A DNA stretch of 43,621 nt from Candidatus Poseidoniaceae archaeon (GCA_030747785.1 JASLKC010000018.1:1-43621), one strand, 5' to 3'. Shown: positions 1 to 8,328, counted from the stretch's first letter. Notes: generated by a model not told the origin, from the sequence alone. Numbers and translations: made by a program.

Positions 1-717
1 CGCGCACTTGGAGGCACGGCTCAAGCTCGTAGTGCAGAGCCTTCAGCAACGGTTAGAGCATTGAGAGGAATCGATTTCGGTATGCTTGATAGTTCAATCG
101 ACCGACTCGAAAAGAGATTGTCAACCCGAATAGATTCTGAACGTGCGTGGGATTATTTCAGCGCAGATACCAATTCCTCAATCATTAGTCGTTTCAACCG
201 TATTTACATCGAGGGTAGTCAGTCTAGTGGCGAGCCAGCAGCTACTGCTGACATGGTTTCCAAATCGGTGTCCAATATCCTGTCATTGCGCCGAAGACGC
301 TCTCTTTCTGCTTCAACGATGTGGGGTGTAGCGCTTGGTTTGCTCATCAGTACAGTCACAAGCCTCAACGTTACTATTACGATTGTTTTGAAACTTGGAG
401 AGTCAATTGCAGGCGTTGCTCAAGGGATAGCAGATAATACTGATGTCAGCCAATTGACCGAAGCCGCAGGCGGCTTCGCTTTACCTGTAATGGAAGACCC
501 AGGAGGAGTTGCTGACAATATCATGATGTTCAAAATCATCGCTTCTATTCTTATCTTAATTCAGGTACTTGCAGTATCTTTGATTTCAACTCGTTTGCGT
601 GGCGGTGGCTTCACAAGTGCAATTGGTCAGACTGTGCAATTACTTTGGATAGCAGCAATTACCAGTCTTGTTTCCGCATATATTCTTGAAGGCGCATCAT
701 CGCTATTCGGTGCTTAA
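1..717 (+). CDS. flaJ: Archaellum/type IV pilus assembly membrane protein FlaJ, C-terminal part (5' truncated)
   Basis: The reading frame is open from the first base, so this is the last 238 residues of a gene that starts outside the window. FlaJ is the polytopic membrane platform on which the FlaI ATPase drives assembly of archaella or archaeal pili. A cytoplasmic helical stretch (SSIDRLEKRLSTRI, then a W-Y-F segment and SIISRFNRIYIEG) matches the family's T2SF-type cytoplasmic domain. An arginine-rich turn (LSLRRRRSLSAST) leads into the C-terminal membrane helices: one at the WGVALGLLISTV region, one at KIIASILILIQVLAVSLIS and one just before the end (LLWIAAITSLVSAYIL). The stop overlaps the stop of the convergent nth gene. 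The pilin-like C terminus of the giant gene at 20603-34696 is a conceivable client of such machinery, but no link is shown. The alternative is a TadC-like pilus protein; the archaeal FlaJ family is more likely. Confidence 0.75.
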   Translation, partial: RALGGTAQARSAEPSATVRALRGIDFGMLDSSIDRLEKRLSTRIDSERAWDYFSADTNSSIISRFNRIYIEGSQSSGEPAATADMVSKSVSNILSLRRRRSLSASTMWGVALGLLISTVTSLNVTITIVLKLGESIAGVAQGIADNTDVSQLTEAAGGFALPVMEDPGGVADNIMMFKIIASILILIQVLAVSLISTRLRGGGFTSAIGQTVQLLWIAAITSLVSAYILEGASSLFGA

Positions 718-1364
718 CGCCGTGCTTCTTCCAGTATTTTCTTCTTAGTTGCAGCCCAGCCACATATTGGGCAGTCGAGTAATTTGTGCCCTCTTGCAGG
801 GCATTGTTCACGACCAAAGAAGATAATTTGCAAGTGTAGTTGATTCCAAGAATCACGGGGAAATAATTTCTTCAGATCCTTTTCGGTTTGCTCGACATTC
901 TTACCATTTGTTAGGCCCCAACGAGTTGCTAGTCGGTGGATATGTGTGTCAACTGGGAATGCAGGTACTCCAAATGCTTGAGCCATTACTACTGATGCGG
1001 TTTTATGCCCGACTCCAGGTAGGGCTTCTAATCCATCAAAGGATGCGGGAACTACTCCATCGTACTTGTCTACAAGCATCAAAGAAAGGCCCTTGATGTT
1101 TCGCGCTTTTGTTGGAGCAAGACCAATTTCGCGAATAATCACTTTGATTTCTTCAGCATCGAGCATTGCCATCGAATGGGCATCAGGACCACGGCGGAAT
1201 AATTCTGGCGTAACTTGATTCACTTTTTTGTCAGTAGTTTGTGCACTCATCAGCACAGCTACAAGCAACTGGAATGGTGACTTATGATCAAGAGGAATTG
1301 GAGTTTCAGGATGCAATTCATTGAGAATCTCCATGATGCGTACAGCCTTATCAGCACGCTTCAT
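714..1364 (-). CDS. nth: Endonuclease III-like DNA glycosylase/AP lyase
   Basis: 216-residue HhH-GPD base-excision repair enzyme that removes oxidised pyrimidines and cleaves AP sites. The helix-hairpin-helix LPGVGHKTASVV carries the catalytic lysine K121, and FPVDTHIHRLATRWGL carries the catalytic aspartate D139. The usual C-terminal iron-sulphur cluster motif (C-X6-C-X2-C-X5-C) is altered: only C188, C198 and C201 are present, spaced C-X9-C-X2-C, and the fourth cysteine is absent. The ATG at 1362-1364 follows a GGTGAG ribosome binding site that overlaps the stop of the upstream small ORF, which suggests coupled translation. It is the last gene of a polX / small membrane protein / nth cluster, and its stop overlaps the convergent flaJ stop. 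The enzyme family is clear; substrate range and cluster occupancy cannot be read from sequence. Confidence 0.93.
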   Translation of the reverse strand: MKRADKAVRIMEILNELHPETPIPLDHKSPFQLLVAVLMSAQTTDKKVNQVTPELFRRGPDAHSMAMLDAEEIKVIIREIGLAPTKARNIKGLSLMLVDKYDGVVPASFDGLEALPGVGHKTASVVMAQAFGVPAFPVDTHIHRLATRWGLTNGKNVEQTEKDLKKLFPRDSWNQLHLQIIFFGREQCPARGHKLLDCPICGWAATKKKILEEARR

Positions 1365-1370
1365 TCTTGC

Positions 1371-1586
1371 TCACCCTTGGTAGTCTACGCCGTATTCTTC
1401 ACCGGTCTTCCAAGCCCATACACAACCCAGAATCATACCTGCAAAAGGAACGACATTACATGGAAACCATACGGCGAATGAGTAGTTATCTTCACTCCCT
1501 CCCATTCCAAGCCAGAGCAAGTATCCAAGAATAGTTGCGGGGAAGAAACTCAACAACCCGATGATGAAAGCGCGTAAGGACCTCAT
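1371..1586 (-). CDS. Small two-helix membrane protein of unknown function
   Basis: 71 residues that I do not recognise. There are two hydrophobic segments, FIIGLLSFFPATILGYLLWL (about residues 7-26) and a second around FAVWFPCNVVPFAGMILGCV (about residues 37-56), with a short polar tail ending near KTGEEYGVDYQG. The ATG at 1584-1586 is preceded by GGGGTGAT, which overlaps the polX stop, and the gene's own stop overlaps the ribosome binding site of nth. It is therefore locked between two DNA repair genes in one apparent transcript. The tight coupling argues that it is a real gene and not a spurious ORF. A role in repair is only guilt by association, since a membrane protein could equally be a passenger. 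Confidence 0.7.
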   Translation of the reverse strand: MRSLRAFIIGLLSFFPATILGYLLWLGMGGSEDNYSFAVWFPCNVVPFAGMILGCVWAWKTGEEYGVDYQG

Positions 1587-1590
1587 GATA

Positions 1591-3522
1591 TCACCCCAAC
1601 AGTCGGTGGTTCATCTCATCTGCGGAAAGAGAATTTAGCACATCACCCGATTCCAGCCACCCCTTACGGGCGATCATAACACCGTAGTCAATGTCCCCAA
1701 GCCCTTTGATTGAGTGTGCATCTGGATTGATTACAACTGGTACGCCAAGTTCCTTTGCTCTCTTACACAAACGCCAGTCGAGGTCCAGCCGGTAAGGAGA
1801 TGCATTGAGTTCAACTGCCTTGAGGATGCCATTGGAATTCTGTTCAGCCATAGACTCTAGGATTGTGTGGAGGTCGATTTCGTAACCCTCTCTTCCTTGA
1901 AGAATTCTGCCAGTAGGGTGACCTAGTACTGTTGTAGCAGGATGGTCCAGACATTTTAGCAAATCCTCAGTATTTTGGCTTTCATCACGGCTACGCCAGC
2001 GACCCATTGCGTGTACTGAGGCAACAACATAATCGATTTGGGACAGAACATCATCGGGATGATCCAACTTTCCATCTTCTAGAATATCTGATTCTACTCC
2101 GCTGAATAATCGGAAGTCTACACCGTCATCAGCCCACTCTTTGTTGTATTTCTGCATGGTTTCATGCTGTGATAGCAGGTCCTCTGCAGATGCACCATGA
2201 GCGACTTGCAGAGTAGGTGAATGGTCTGCTATTCCCAGCCACGACCATCCTAGTTTTTGTGCAGCTGCAGCCATTTGCTCTAGACTCGCTTCGCCATCTG
2301 ATAACAGAGTGTGATTATGCAGGGACCCTCGAATATCACTCAAATCCATTAGATTTGGTAGATTTGCTGTAAGGGATGCTTCAATTTCCCCCATGTCCTC
2401 TCTGAGTTCAGGAGTTACATACTCCATACCGAGGTGTCGGTAAATATCGGCTTCATCTGTCGCAGGTAGAGAGGTTGCCGCAGCCTCAAGTCCAGTAAGT
2501 TCAGTCTCTGGCATCAAGCCGAACTCGTTGAGTTTCAATCCCCTATCTTGTGCAGCTTGCCTCATGCGGATATTATGCTCTTTACTTCCGGTGAAATATG
2601 CTAATGTGAACGCGAAGACATGAGGAGGCACCATTCGGATTTGTGCATCCATTGTTCCACCTGACTCGAGTTGCTCGTAATCTTCTCCACCAATTGCATC
2701 CAATACATTGGCATCGAGGTGGCCAAGGGCGAAGCCGCCATCGAATATCGAAGTATCAAGGATTACAGATACTTTGGAATCACCTGCGCCTTTTACATCG
2801 GCAATTCCCTTGAGTGATAGGATTGCCTTGGTCACTTCTTCGACATCATCTGGCTGAACTGCTGCAACGATATCGAGGTCACCAATAGTTTCACGCCTAC
2901 GGCGTGCACTACCTGCAAGTTCTGCTTTCATTATTCCATCAAGGCCTTCGACCATCGAGAGGAAAGTATGTCCATAGCGTAAGCCGATATCAATCCGGCG
3001 TCGGGCACTGAAACGGGCGAGTAGATCGATGCCATCGAGAATCCTCTGCTGACTTTTCGCTCCGAATCCCTTCAATGGTGCGACTTCATTCTTCACACAG
3101 GATTCCTGAAGGTCTGCAACACTTTCAACACCCAGTTCTTCGTTTAACATCTTGATTTTCTTGGGCCCTACTCCAGGTATTCCAAGCATTTCGATTAGAC
3201 CCTCTGGAGTTTCATCGTGTAATCTAATCCAATCTTCAGGCCAACGGCCTTCACCAACGGCTTGGCTAATTGCTGAGCCGAGGCCTTTGCCGATTCCTTT
3301 GAGGTCGAATAGTTCTCCTGATGCGACTAATTCGCCGAGATCTTGTGATAATGAGCCAATCAAGCGAGAGCCATTTTGGTATGACCTAGTGCGAAACATA
3401 TTCGCACCCGAGAGTTCGAGCAAGACCGCCATTTGATGCAAAGCGCTCGATACTTGGTTGCGGCTGAAGTACGGAGGTCCATTTGGCCGGGCCTTCGGCA
3501 ATCTCCAACTTCCACCTGCCAT
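1591..3522 (-). CDS. polX: PolX family protein: DNA polymerase X domain plus PHP exonuclease domain
   Basis: 643 residues in the standard PolX order. An N-terminal 8-kDa-like region with helix-hairpin-helix motifs (LKGIGKGLGSAIS near 74-86, IPGVGPKKIKML near 115-126) is followed by a nucleotidyltransferase core with GSARRRRETIGDLDIVA (204-220; catalytic D215 and D217). A C-terminal PHP domain (about 398-640) carries H402, H404, D409, H434, E477, H504, H535, D601 and H603, so the metal-binding set for 3'-5' exonuclease and AP endonuclease activity looks complete. Where family members have V-D-[FL]-R-[LV]-V, this protein has A-Q-I-R-M-V: Q294 occupies the place of the third catalytic aspartate, so polymerase activity is doubtful. 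Compared with typical members it has about 20 extra N-terminal residues. It is the first gene of the cluster leading to nth, and a small divergent membrane protein gene lies upstream. Confidence 0.92.
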   Translation of the reverse strand: MAGGSWRLPKARPNGPPYFSRNQVSSALHQMAVLLELSGANMFRTRSYQNGSRLIGSLSQDLGELVASGELFDLKGIGKGLGSAISQAVGEGRWPEDWIRLHDETPEGLIEMLGIPGVGPKKIKMLNEELGVESVADLQESCVKNEVAPLKGFGAKSQQRILDGIDLLARFSARRRIDIGLRYGHTFLSMVEGLDGIMKAELAGSARRRRETIGDLDIVAAVQPDDVEEVTKAILSLKGIADVKGAGDSKVSVILDTSIFDGGFALGHLDANVLDAIGGEDYEQLESGGTMDAQIRMVPPHVFAFTLAYFTGSKEHNIRMRQAAQDRGLKLNEFGLMPETELTGLEAAATSLPATDEADIYRHLGMEYVTPELREDMGEIEASLTANLPNLMDLSDIRGSLHNHTLLSDGEASLEQMAAAAQKLGWSWLGIADHSPTLQVAHGASAEDLLSQHETMQKYNKEWADDGVDFRLFSGVESDILEDGKLDHPDDVLSQIDYVVASVHAMGRWRSRDESQNTEDLLKCLDHPATTVLGHPTGRILQGREGYEIDLHTILESMAEQNSNGILKAVELNASPYRLDLDWRLCKRAKELGVPVVINPDAHSIKGLGDIDYGVMIARKGWLESGDVLNSLSADEMNHRLLG

Positions 3523-3567
3523 GAACAGTGGAGGGCGGGCCGGGTTGAAGAACCCCTTCCTACTGCC

Positions 3568-3903
3568 ATGTGCATGCTCGGCCCCGAAGGAATTGAGGTC
3601 TTAGCCGAGTCTATGTGTGGCATCTCGTTGTTAGCATTCATTTTCATTGCTACATTTTCACGTTCGGAGAAACTCGAAATAGCGGCTCAGAATTTCATTA
3701 TGGTCTCGTTGCTCTTCACCGCGGTGATACTTTGGTGGCTATCTTATGCCGGTGGAAGCTTGTGGGGGTCTTACTATCTAGCCAAACCGCTATCAGTGCT
3801 GTGCATCATCATTGCAGTTGCAGCTCGAATGAATATCAAAGGCCAAAACGTTTCATTCGGTGCAAACCCGCACACAATTGGAAAGAACGACGAATCTGAA
3901 TAA
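3568..3903 (+). CDS. Small three-helix membrane protein of unknown function
   Basis: About 111 residues from the ATG at 3568; an ATG at 3574 is an equally good start. A longer in-frame ORF begins at 3433 but would overlap the polX start, so the shorter version is preferred. Three hydrophobic stretches are visible: CGISLLAFIFIATFS, IMVSLLFTAVILWWLSYAG and YLAKPLSVLCIIIAVAAR. The polar tail ends near GANPHTIGKNDESE. No family is recognised. The gene is divergent from polX with about 45 bp between starts, which leaves little room for separate promoters. It abuts the convergent NifU-like gene with no gap between stop codons. Confidence 0.6.
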   Translation: MCMLGPEGIEVLAESMCGISLLAFIFIATFSRSEKLEIAAQNFIMVSLLFTAVILWWLSYAGGSLWGSYYLAKPLSVLCIIIAVAARMNIKGQNVSFGANPHTIGKNDESE

Positions 3904-4206
3904 TCAGACAATTTCGCCGACTTTTTCCGCTTCATCAGCCATTTTTTTGTCGATGAATGTTCGCATATATTCTGGTAATTCACCATTTACGAAAATGACA
4001 TCTTCTACGTTTTCAAGTTTCATCAAAGAATAGTAGATTTGCATTGCTGTCATCGGGGTGGATGAGCAACCGACGCAACCACCATCAAGGGATAGCATCA
4101 CAATTCCTTCTGCGGTATCGATGACAGTGACAACTCCATCATGCGCATCAAGAATCTCTTGAACAGGCCCAATTTCAGAAAGGACCTCCTCTGCACTGAT
4201 TGTCAT
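3904..4206 (-). CDS. NifU C-terminal domain (Nfu-type) iron-sulphur scaffold protein
   Basis: About 100 residues that consist of the Nfu domain alone. The family binds or delivers Fe-S clusters through a C-X2-C pair, here GGCVGCSSTPMT, preceded by the usual beta-hairpin around IVMLSLDGG. The following helix and V-x-D-V-I-F-V-N strand (VEDVIFVNG) fit the fold. The start was set at the ATG at 4204-4206 (MTISAEEVLSEIGPV), because this matches where family members begin. An in-frame GTG at 4230 would add eight residues. It is divergent from the heavy-metal-associated domain gene at 4275 and convergent with the small membrane protein. Fe-S clients encoded nearby include endonuclease III. Assignment to the domain family is solid; the exact client proteins are unknown. 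Confidence 0.85.
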   Translation of the reverse strand: MTISAEEVLSEIGPVQEILDAHDGVVTVIDTAEGIVMLSLDGGCVGCSSTPMTAMQIYYSLMKLENVEDVIFVNGELPEYMRTFIDKKMADEAEKVGEIV

Positions 4207-4274
4207 TGATACGGGGTCAACGGCGCCCACCTATCAACCATCGCCTTCATAATTGAGTAATCATTGGGACCGAC

Positions 4275-4493
4275 ATGGGTCTATTCAGTAAGACAGAGAT
4301 GCATGATTTCAAGGTAAATGGAATGGGGTGCGGCTCTTGTGAGCGCAAGATCGATTCTGCACTCAAGAGTTTGAAAGGCGTAAAGAAAGTGGAAGCATCC
4401 TCGTCCGAAGGACGAGTGACCGTCACTGGAAAAGGTCTAGATTCAGAAATCATCGTAACTGCAATCGAGAGCGTCGGCTTCACTGTCGAGTAA
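4275..4493 (+). CDS. Heavy-metal-associated (HMA) domain protein, CopZ-like metallochaperone
   Basis: 72 residues forming a single HMA domain. The metal site is GMGCGSC (residues 17-23), equivalent to the GMTCxxC loop of CopZ/Atx1 chaperones, followed by a helix (ERKIDSALKSL), a V-x-x-V-E-A strand, and the G-R-V-T-V-T and I-V-T-A-I-E-S-V-G-F elements typical of the fold. The family binds Cu(I) or related soft metals and passes them to P-type ATPases or copper proteins. No ATPase gene is adjacent. The type 1 copper domain in the giant surface protein would be a copper user in the same organism, but it acts outside the cell, so any link is speculative. The gene is divergent from the NifU-like gene and lies 82 bp upstream of hppA. 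Confidence 0.88.
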   Translation: MGLFSKTEMHDFKVNGMGCGSCERKIDSALKSLKGVKKVEASSSEGRVTVTGKGLDSEIIVTAIESVGFTVE

Positions 4494-4526
4494 ACATAAA
4501 CGCTGTACGGCGTTGATTTAAGCAGG

Positions 4527-4547
4527 GATGCTCTTATGAAGGGCATC
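4527..4547 (+). other. Hairpin between the HMA gene and hppA
   Basis: GATGCTCTT (4527-4535) pairs with AAGGGCATC (4539-4547) around a 3-base ATG loop, giving a 9-bp stem with one T-G wobble. A smaller stem, AACGC/GCGTT, lies just upstream at 4499-4514. No T run follows, so it is not a classic terminator. It could be an mRNA 3' end structure for the HMA gene or a leader structure for hppA, whose start codon is 29 bases downstream. Confidence 0.4.
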
Positions 4548-4575
4548 AAGGTCGGCGAGCCAACAGGTGTATCAT

Positions 4576-6738
4576 ATGATGGACATTGCATTAATCGCCG
4601 TGATAGTATCCCTAGTCGGGCTAGTTATTGCTGCATTGTTATACAAGAAAGTAGTTAGCGTAGAGATAGACAACCCAACTGTTGCAGATATTACGCAACA
4701 AATTCAGGACGGAGCAATGGCTTTCCTTAAAGCCGAATACAGATATCTGTCCATATTTGTTGCTGTCGTTGCAGTTCTGCTATACTTCGTAACTGATACT
4801 GATGGTCATTTGACCGCATTGGCCTTCCTTGGAGGTGCCATAGCAAGCGTACTTGCAGGTCTTTCAGGAATGAAAGCGGCAACTGCTGCAAACGGCCGTA
4901 CTGCAATGGCTGCACAAAATGAAGGTCAAGCAGGTGCTCTTGCCGTTTCGTATAACGGTGGTGCAGTTATGGGACTTTCAGTAGGAGGTCTAGGATTACT
5001 TGGTATCTCACTAGTCGCTTTCTTCTTTGGAGCGGGCGATGATGGTACAACCAATATCACACACGCTGCTGGATTCGGAATGGGTGCCTCATCTATTGCA
5101 CTATTCGCTCGTGTTGGTGGCGGTATTTACACTAAGGCTGCGGACGTTGGAGCAGATCTGGTTGGTAAAGTCGAAGCAGGAATTCCTGAAGACGACCCTC
5201 GAAACCCTGGTGTTATCGCAGATAACGTCGGTGACAACGTAGGTGACGTCGCCGGAATGGGCGCAGATATCTTCGAGTCTTTCGTAGGTTCTATTATCGC
5301 TGCAATGGTTATCGCTGATTCGAGCACTAACATGAGTGCAGACTATGTTATCCTTCCAATCTTCTTGGGACTAGTTGGATACCTCGCTTCCCTAGTAGGT
5401 GTCTTCTCTATGGAGTTCCTAAAGAATAGCGAGCCTGGTGCTGCGCTACGAAACACTACATTCATCGGTGCAGGATTATTCTGGATCGTTGGATGGTTCG
5501 GAATCGATTTCATGGATTTAGATACTGGAACCGAGCCAATGATTGCAGTAATTATTGGTTCAATCGTTGGTATCCTAATTGGACTAGTAACCGAATACTA
5601 CACTGGAATCGAAGACGTTTTCGGATTAAAGCCAAAGGCTATTCCTCACATTGGACAAATGTCCAAGACAGGTCCTGCTACAAACGCAATTGCAGGACTT
5701 TCGGTTGGTATGATGTCTACATTCATCCCAATTATTCTAATCTGTTTCGGAATATTCGGTGCTAATCATTTCATGATGGATGGTCACACTGCTAGCAGCG
5801 CTGGAGGATTTATGCCAGAATTCGGCCTATACGGTATCGCAATGGCTGCAATGGGAATGTTAGCAACAGTCGGTGTCACAATGACTGTCGATGCTTACGG
5901 ACCAGTTGCAGATAACGCAGGTGGAATCGCAGAGATGAGCGGCCTAGGAAAGGAAGTTCGTGAAATCACAGACGGTCTTGATTCAATCGGCAACACTACT
6001 GCAGCAATAGGTAAAGGATTCGCAATAGGTAGTGCTGCTCTTACAGCATTGGCTCTATTCGCAGCATACTCTGCTGCAGCAGGCCTTGGACTCTCACAAT
6101 TAGCACTATCCGACCCTAAGGTCGTTATCGGACTATTGATTGGTGGTGCTCTACCATTCGTAGTAGCTGCAATGACCATGACTTCAGTTGGTAAGGCTGC
6201 TAACGAAATGGTAACTGAAATCCGTCGCCAATTCGGTGTAATGAGAGAAGCACTAACTGCGAACACTCCTGAAGGAGTTGATCTTGAGGACGTTTCTTCA
6301 TGGCCTACTACAATTGAACACAAAGGAACAATGTATCCTGATAGCGCAAAGTGTGTTGAAATTTCAACAGATGCAGCATTGAAGGAAATGGTTGGACCTG
6401 GTGTAGTAGCAATTATCGCTCCAGTCATCGTTGGATTCGCTTTAGGTGCTCCTGCACTTGGTGGTCTTCTTGCTGGTTCTCTAGTTACTGGAGTTCTTAT
6501 GGCTCTATTCATGGCTAACGCTGGTGGTGCTTGGGACAATGCAAAGAAAGCAATCGAGCAAGGTCACATTGAAGGTGCTAAAAAGGGCGATGATGCTCAC
6601 GAAGCTGCCGTTATTGGAGACACCATCGGTGACCCATTCAAGGACACAAGTGGACCTTCTCTAAACATTCTAATCAAGTTGATGAGCATTGTAGCAGTAG
6701 TAATTGCTCCAAGCCTGACAATTACCGGTTGGCTTTGA
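4576..6738 (+). CDS. hppA: Membrane-bound ion-translocating pyrophosphatase
   Basis: About 720 residues with some 16 membrane helices. The family couples hydrolysis of cytoplasmic pyrophosphate to pumping of H+ or Na+ out of the cell, which lets the cell recover energy from PPi. Diagnostic catalytic motifs are [30 protein letters not shown] and the C-terminal [17 protein letters not shown]. In the segment [15 protein letters not shown]476 and G479 are the residues found in potassium-dependent enzymes; potassium-independent ones have Lys and Thr. E234 in GADIFES lies in the membrane gate region where glutamate position helps distinguish ion types, but the pumped ion cannot be fixed from this alone. 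The ATG at 4576 is preceded by AGGTG at good spacing and is preferred over the in-frame GTG at 4567. A palindrome immediately follows the stop. Confidence 0.96.
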   Translation: MMDIALIAVIVSLVGLVIAALLYKKVVSVEIDNPTVADITQQIQDGAMAFLKAEYRYLSIFVAVVAVLLYFVTDTDGHLTALAFLGGAIASVLAGLSGMKAATAANGRTAMAAQNEGQAGALAVSYNGGAVMGLSVGGLGLLGISLVAFFFGAGDDGTTNITHAAGFGMGASSIALFARVGGGIYTKAADVGADLVGKVEAGIPEDDPRNPGVIADNVGDNVGDVAGMGADIFESFVGSIIAAMVIADSSTNMSADYVILPIFLGLVGYLASLVGVFSMEFLKNSEPGAALRNTTFIGAGLFWIVGWFGIDFMDLDTGTEPMIAVIIGSIVGILIGLVTEYYTGIEDVFGLKPKAIPHIGQMSKTGPATNAIAGLSVGMMSTFIPIILICFGIFGANHFMMDGHTASSAGGFMPEFGLYGIAMAAMGMLATVGVTMTVDAYGPVADNAGGIAEMSGLGKEVREITDGLDSIGNTTAAIGKGFAIGSAALTALALFAAYSAAAGLGLSQLALSDPKVVIGLLIGGALPFVVAAMTMTSVGKAANEMVTEIRRQFGVMREALTANTPEGVDLEDVSSWPTTIEHKGTMYPDSAKCVEISTDAALKEMVGPGVVAIIAPVIVGFALGAPALGGLLAGSLVTGVLMALFMANAGGAWDNAKKAIEQGHIEGAKKGDDAHEAAVIGDTIGDPFKDTSGPSLNILIKLMSIVAVVIAPSLTITGWL

Positions 6739-6740
6739 TT

Positions 6741-6755
6741 CGGTCCTACGGACCG
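6741..6755 (+). terminator. Short GC-rich hairpin just after hppA
   Basis: CGGTCC and GGACCG form a perfect 6-bp stem around TAC, starting three bases after the hppA stop. No T run follows, so it may mark or protect the mRNA 3' end and not terminate transcription by itself. The next gene begins 44 bases downstream. Confidence 0.35.
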
Positions 6756-6798
6756 TATGAGCATCAGCCTCAAAGCCCACTAGGGGACAGGGTCAACC

Positions 6799-7743
6799 AT
6801 GCGAGCGCTACTAGCAACACTGCTTCTGCTTTCGCTCAGCATGTCCGGTTGCTTGAATGGAAGTTCTGATTCTGATGGTTCCAATGACATAATTGTCGAA
6901 CAACCAGGATGGCAAGTTGGAGATTGGTGGCTATACACATTTAGCACTCCTCAATTCGGTGAGGACAGTGCTAGATTGGTAGTGTCTGATGTCAGCGAAG
7001 ACGATGGCCTCTACATGCTTGGCATCTCTTCAGAACGTGAGGCTCAACGCCATGCAGTAATCAATCACAACCCATTTTTGGGACGAGTCACTATGGAAAA
7101 TCTTTCAGTATTCGAGAACGGAGAGCCTCAGCCGGTTTTCAATTTCCCTTGGACTATCGGCGAGGAATGGGAGTTCACCCTTCTTGGACAGAATTGGCTT
7201 GCAGAGGTCGATTTCTTTGCTGAAGGGATGGCTGTAATTAATGCTGATAGTGATGATGGACACAAGCTTCAGTATCGTTTCAATGGCGAATGGGGATTCA
7301 TTCAGGAATTTAATTGGTGGAATCAAGATGGTGAAAGTCAATTGATTATGAGTCTTAATTCACTAGGAACTGATTACGAAGGTGATACTTGGTTCATTCG
7401 CGCAACCGATCTAAAGGATGCAAGATATGAATCAACAGACAATGATGTCTACGATTCATTTGTCGATAACGGCCACCCTTCCGGGGTAAATTTCGATTAT
7501 CTAGTGTGGTATCTCGATGTTGATATTGCTGGCCAAGGAGGAAGTGGGTCACTCACCATCAAGGACCACGCAGGGGCCTCTCCACTAACTAGAGCATGGG
7601 GGCCAGGGGCGAGAGAGTCTGGTGCGATTGGCACAATCCCAAGTCGAACGGACGAGTACAGTTTGACGGTAAGTCTACGCGGACAAGATTCTTTCATCCA
7701 TCTGAAAGTAGCAGGTGGAATTGAGAATCACTGGGTCCTGTGA
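6799..7743 (+). CDS. Secreted lipoprotein of unknown function
   Basis: 314 residues. The N terminus is a lipoprotein signal: a short basic start (MR), a hydrophobic core (ALLATLLLLSLSMS) and a cysteine at residue 18 in MSGC, followed by a Ser/Asp-rich linker. The mature part is rich in tryptophan and acidic residues (for example WQVGDWWLY and FNFPWTIGEEWEF), which suggests a beta-rich extracellular domain. No catalytic motif or family is recognised. The stop is only nine bases from the start of the downstream esterase gene, so the two are probably co-transcribed. It may be a substrate-binding or envelope protein, but that is inference. The ATG at 6799 follows an AGGGTC stretch that could serve as a weak ribosome binding site. 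Confidence 0.75.
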   Translation: MRALLATLLLLSLSMSGCLNGSSDSDGSNDIIVEQPGWQVGDWWLYTFSTPQFGEDSARLVVSDVSEDDGLYMLGISSEREAQRHAVINHNPFLGRVTMENLSVFENGEPQPVFNFPWTIGEEWEFTLLGQNWLAEVDFFAEGMAVINADSDDGHKLQYRFNGEWGFIQEFNWWNQDGESQLIMSLNSLGTDYEGDTWFIRATDLKDARYESTDNDVYDSFVDNGHPSGVNFDYLVWYLDVDIAGQGGSGSLTIKDHAGASPLTRAWGPGARESGAIGTIPSRTDEYSLTVSLRGQDSFIHLKVAGGIENHWVL

Positions 7744-7752
7744 GGCATTATC

Positions 7753-8328
7753 ATGCCGACACTGGTAATGATGCACGGCATGACAGGAACTGCCGAGATG
7801 ATGCGGCCATTTGCCGAGAGCATACTGCCCGATGGATGGGACCTCATCATACCTGAAGCAACATTTCCTCATCCCAATCGTGGATTCACCTGGTGGCGTT
7901 ATGAGAAAGAGGATGACCCAAATAAAAACCATCTTTCTGCTACTGAATTATCAGATGTTGATTCCTCTCTTCTAAAACTCAAGCAATTATTGCCAGATGA
8001 CCAACTCGTAATCGGTGGATTCAGTCAAGGCGGCGCAATGGCACAGGAATTATTGCAGTTCAATATCGATGTAATTGGAATTATTGCGATTGCAACAAGG
8101 TCTGTTAGGCCACTTGAATTACGACAGCGTCTAATCGAGATCTCCAATTCCAACATATTGTGGATGCACGGTGAAACCGATCACCGTGTGAGAATCGAGG
8201 CCGGACAAGAAATCGCAGACCTATTCGACGAAGCCGGGTGGAATGTGACTCGAATTCAACATTCCAAGGGCCACATGATACCTGTAGAACACCATGAGGA
8301 TGTTCGTATTTGGTTATCTTCCCTTTGA
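7753..8328 (+). CDS. Alpha/beta-hydrolase, phospholipase/carboxylesterase-like
   Basis: 191 residues with the alpha/beta-hydrolase catalytic triad. The nucleophile elbow GFSQGGAMA carries the serine, HGETDHRV carries the aspartate, and KGHMIP carries the histidine. The N-terminal VMMHGMTGT is the oxyanion-hole HG region. Length and the GFSQGG signature fit the carboxylesterase 2 family (YpfH/acyl-protein thioesterase-like), which hydrolyses small esters or lysophospholipids in the cytoplasm. There is no signal peptide. It lies nine bases after the lipoprotein gene and is the last gene before an AT-rich regulatory-looking gap. The substrate is unknown. Confidence 0.88.
   Translation: MPTLVMMHGMTGTAEMMRPFAESILPDGWDLIIPEATFPHPNRGFTWWRYEKEDDPNKNHLSATELSDVDSSLLKLKQLLPDDQLVIGGFSQGGAMAQELLQFNIDVIGIIAIATRSVRPLELRQRLIEISNSNILWMHGETDHRVRIEAGQEIADLFDEAGWNVTRIQHSKGHMIPVEHHEDVRIWLSSL

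Noticed and set aside
3433-3567. N-terminal extension of the small membrane protein ORF back to 3433
   Set aside because: It would overlap the polX start by about 90 bases and adds a non-hydrophobic Arg-rich segment; the ATG at 3568 is more likely.
5895-6539. 214-codon open frame on the minus strand inside hppA
   Set aside because: It is fully antisense to a strongly conserved gene, has a low-complexity Ala/Pro/Ser/Thr composition and matches no family; it is a mirror of the sense codon pattern.
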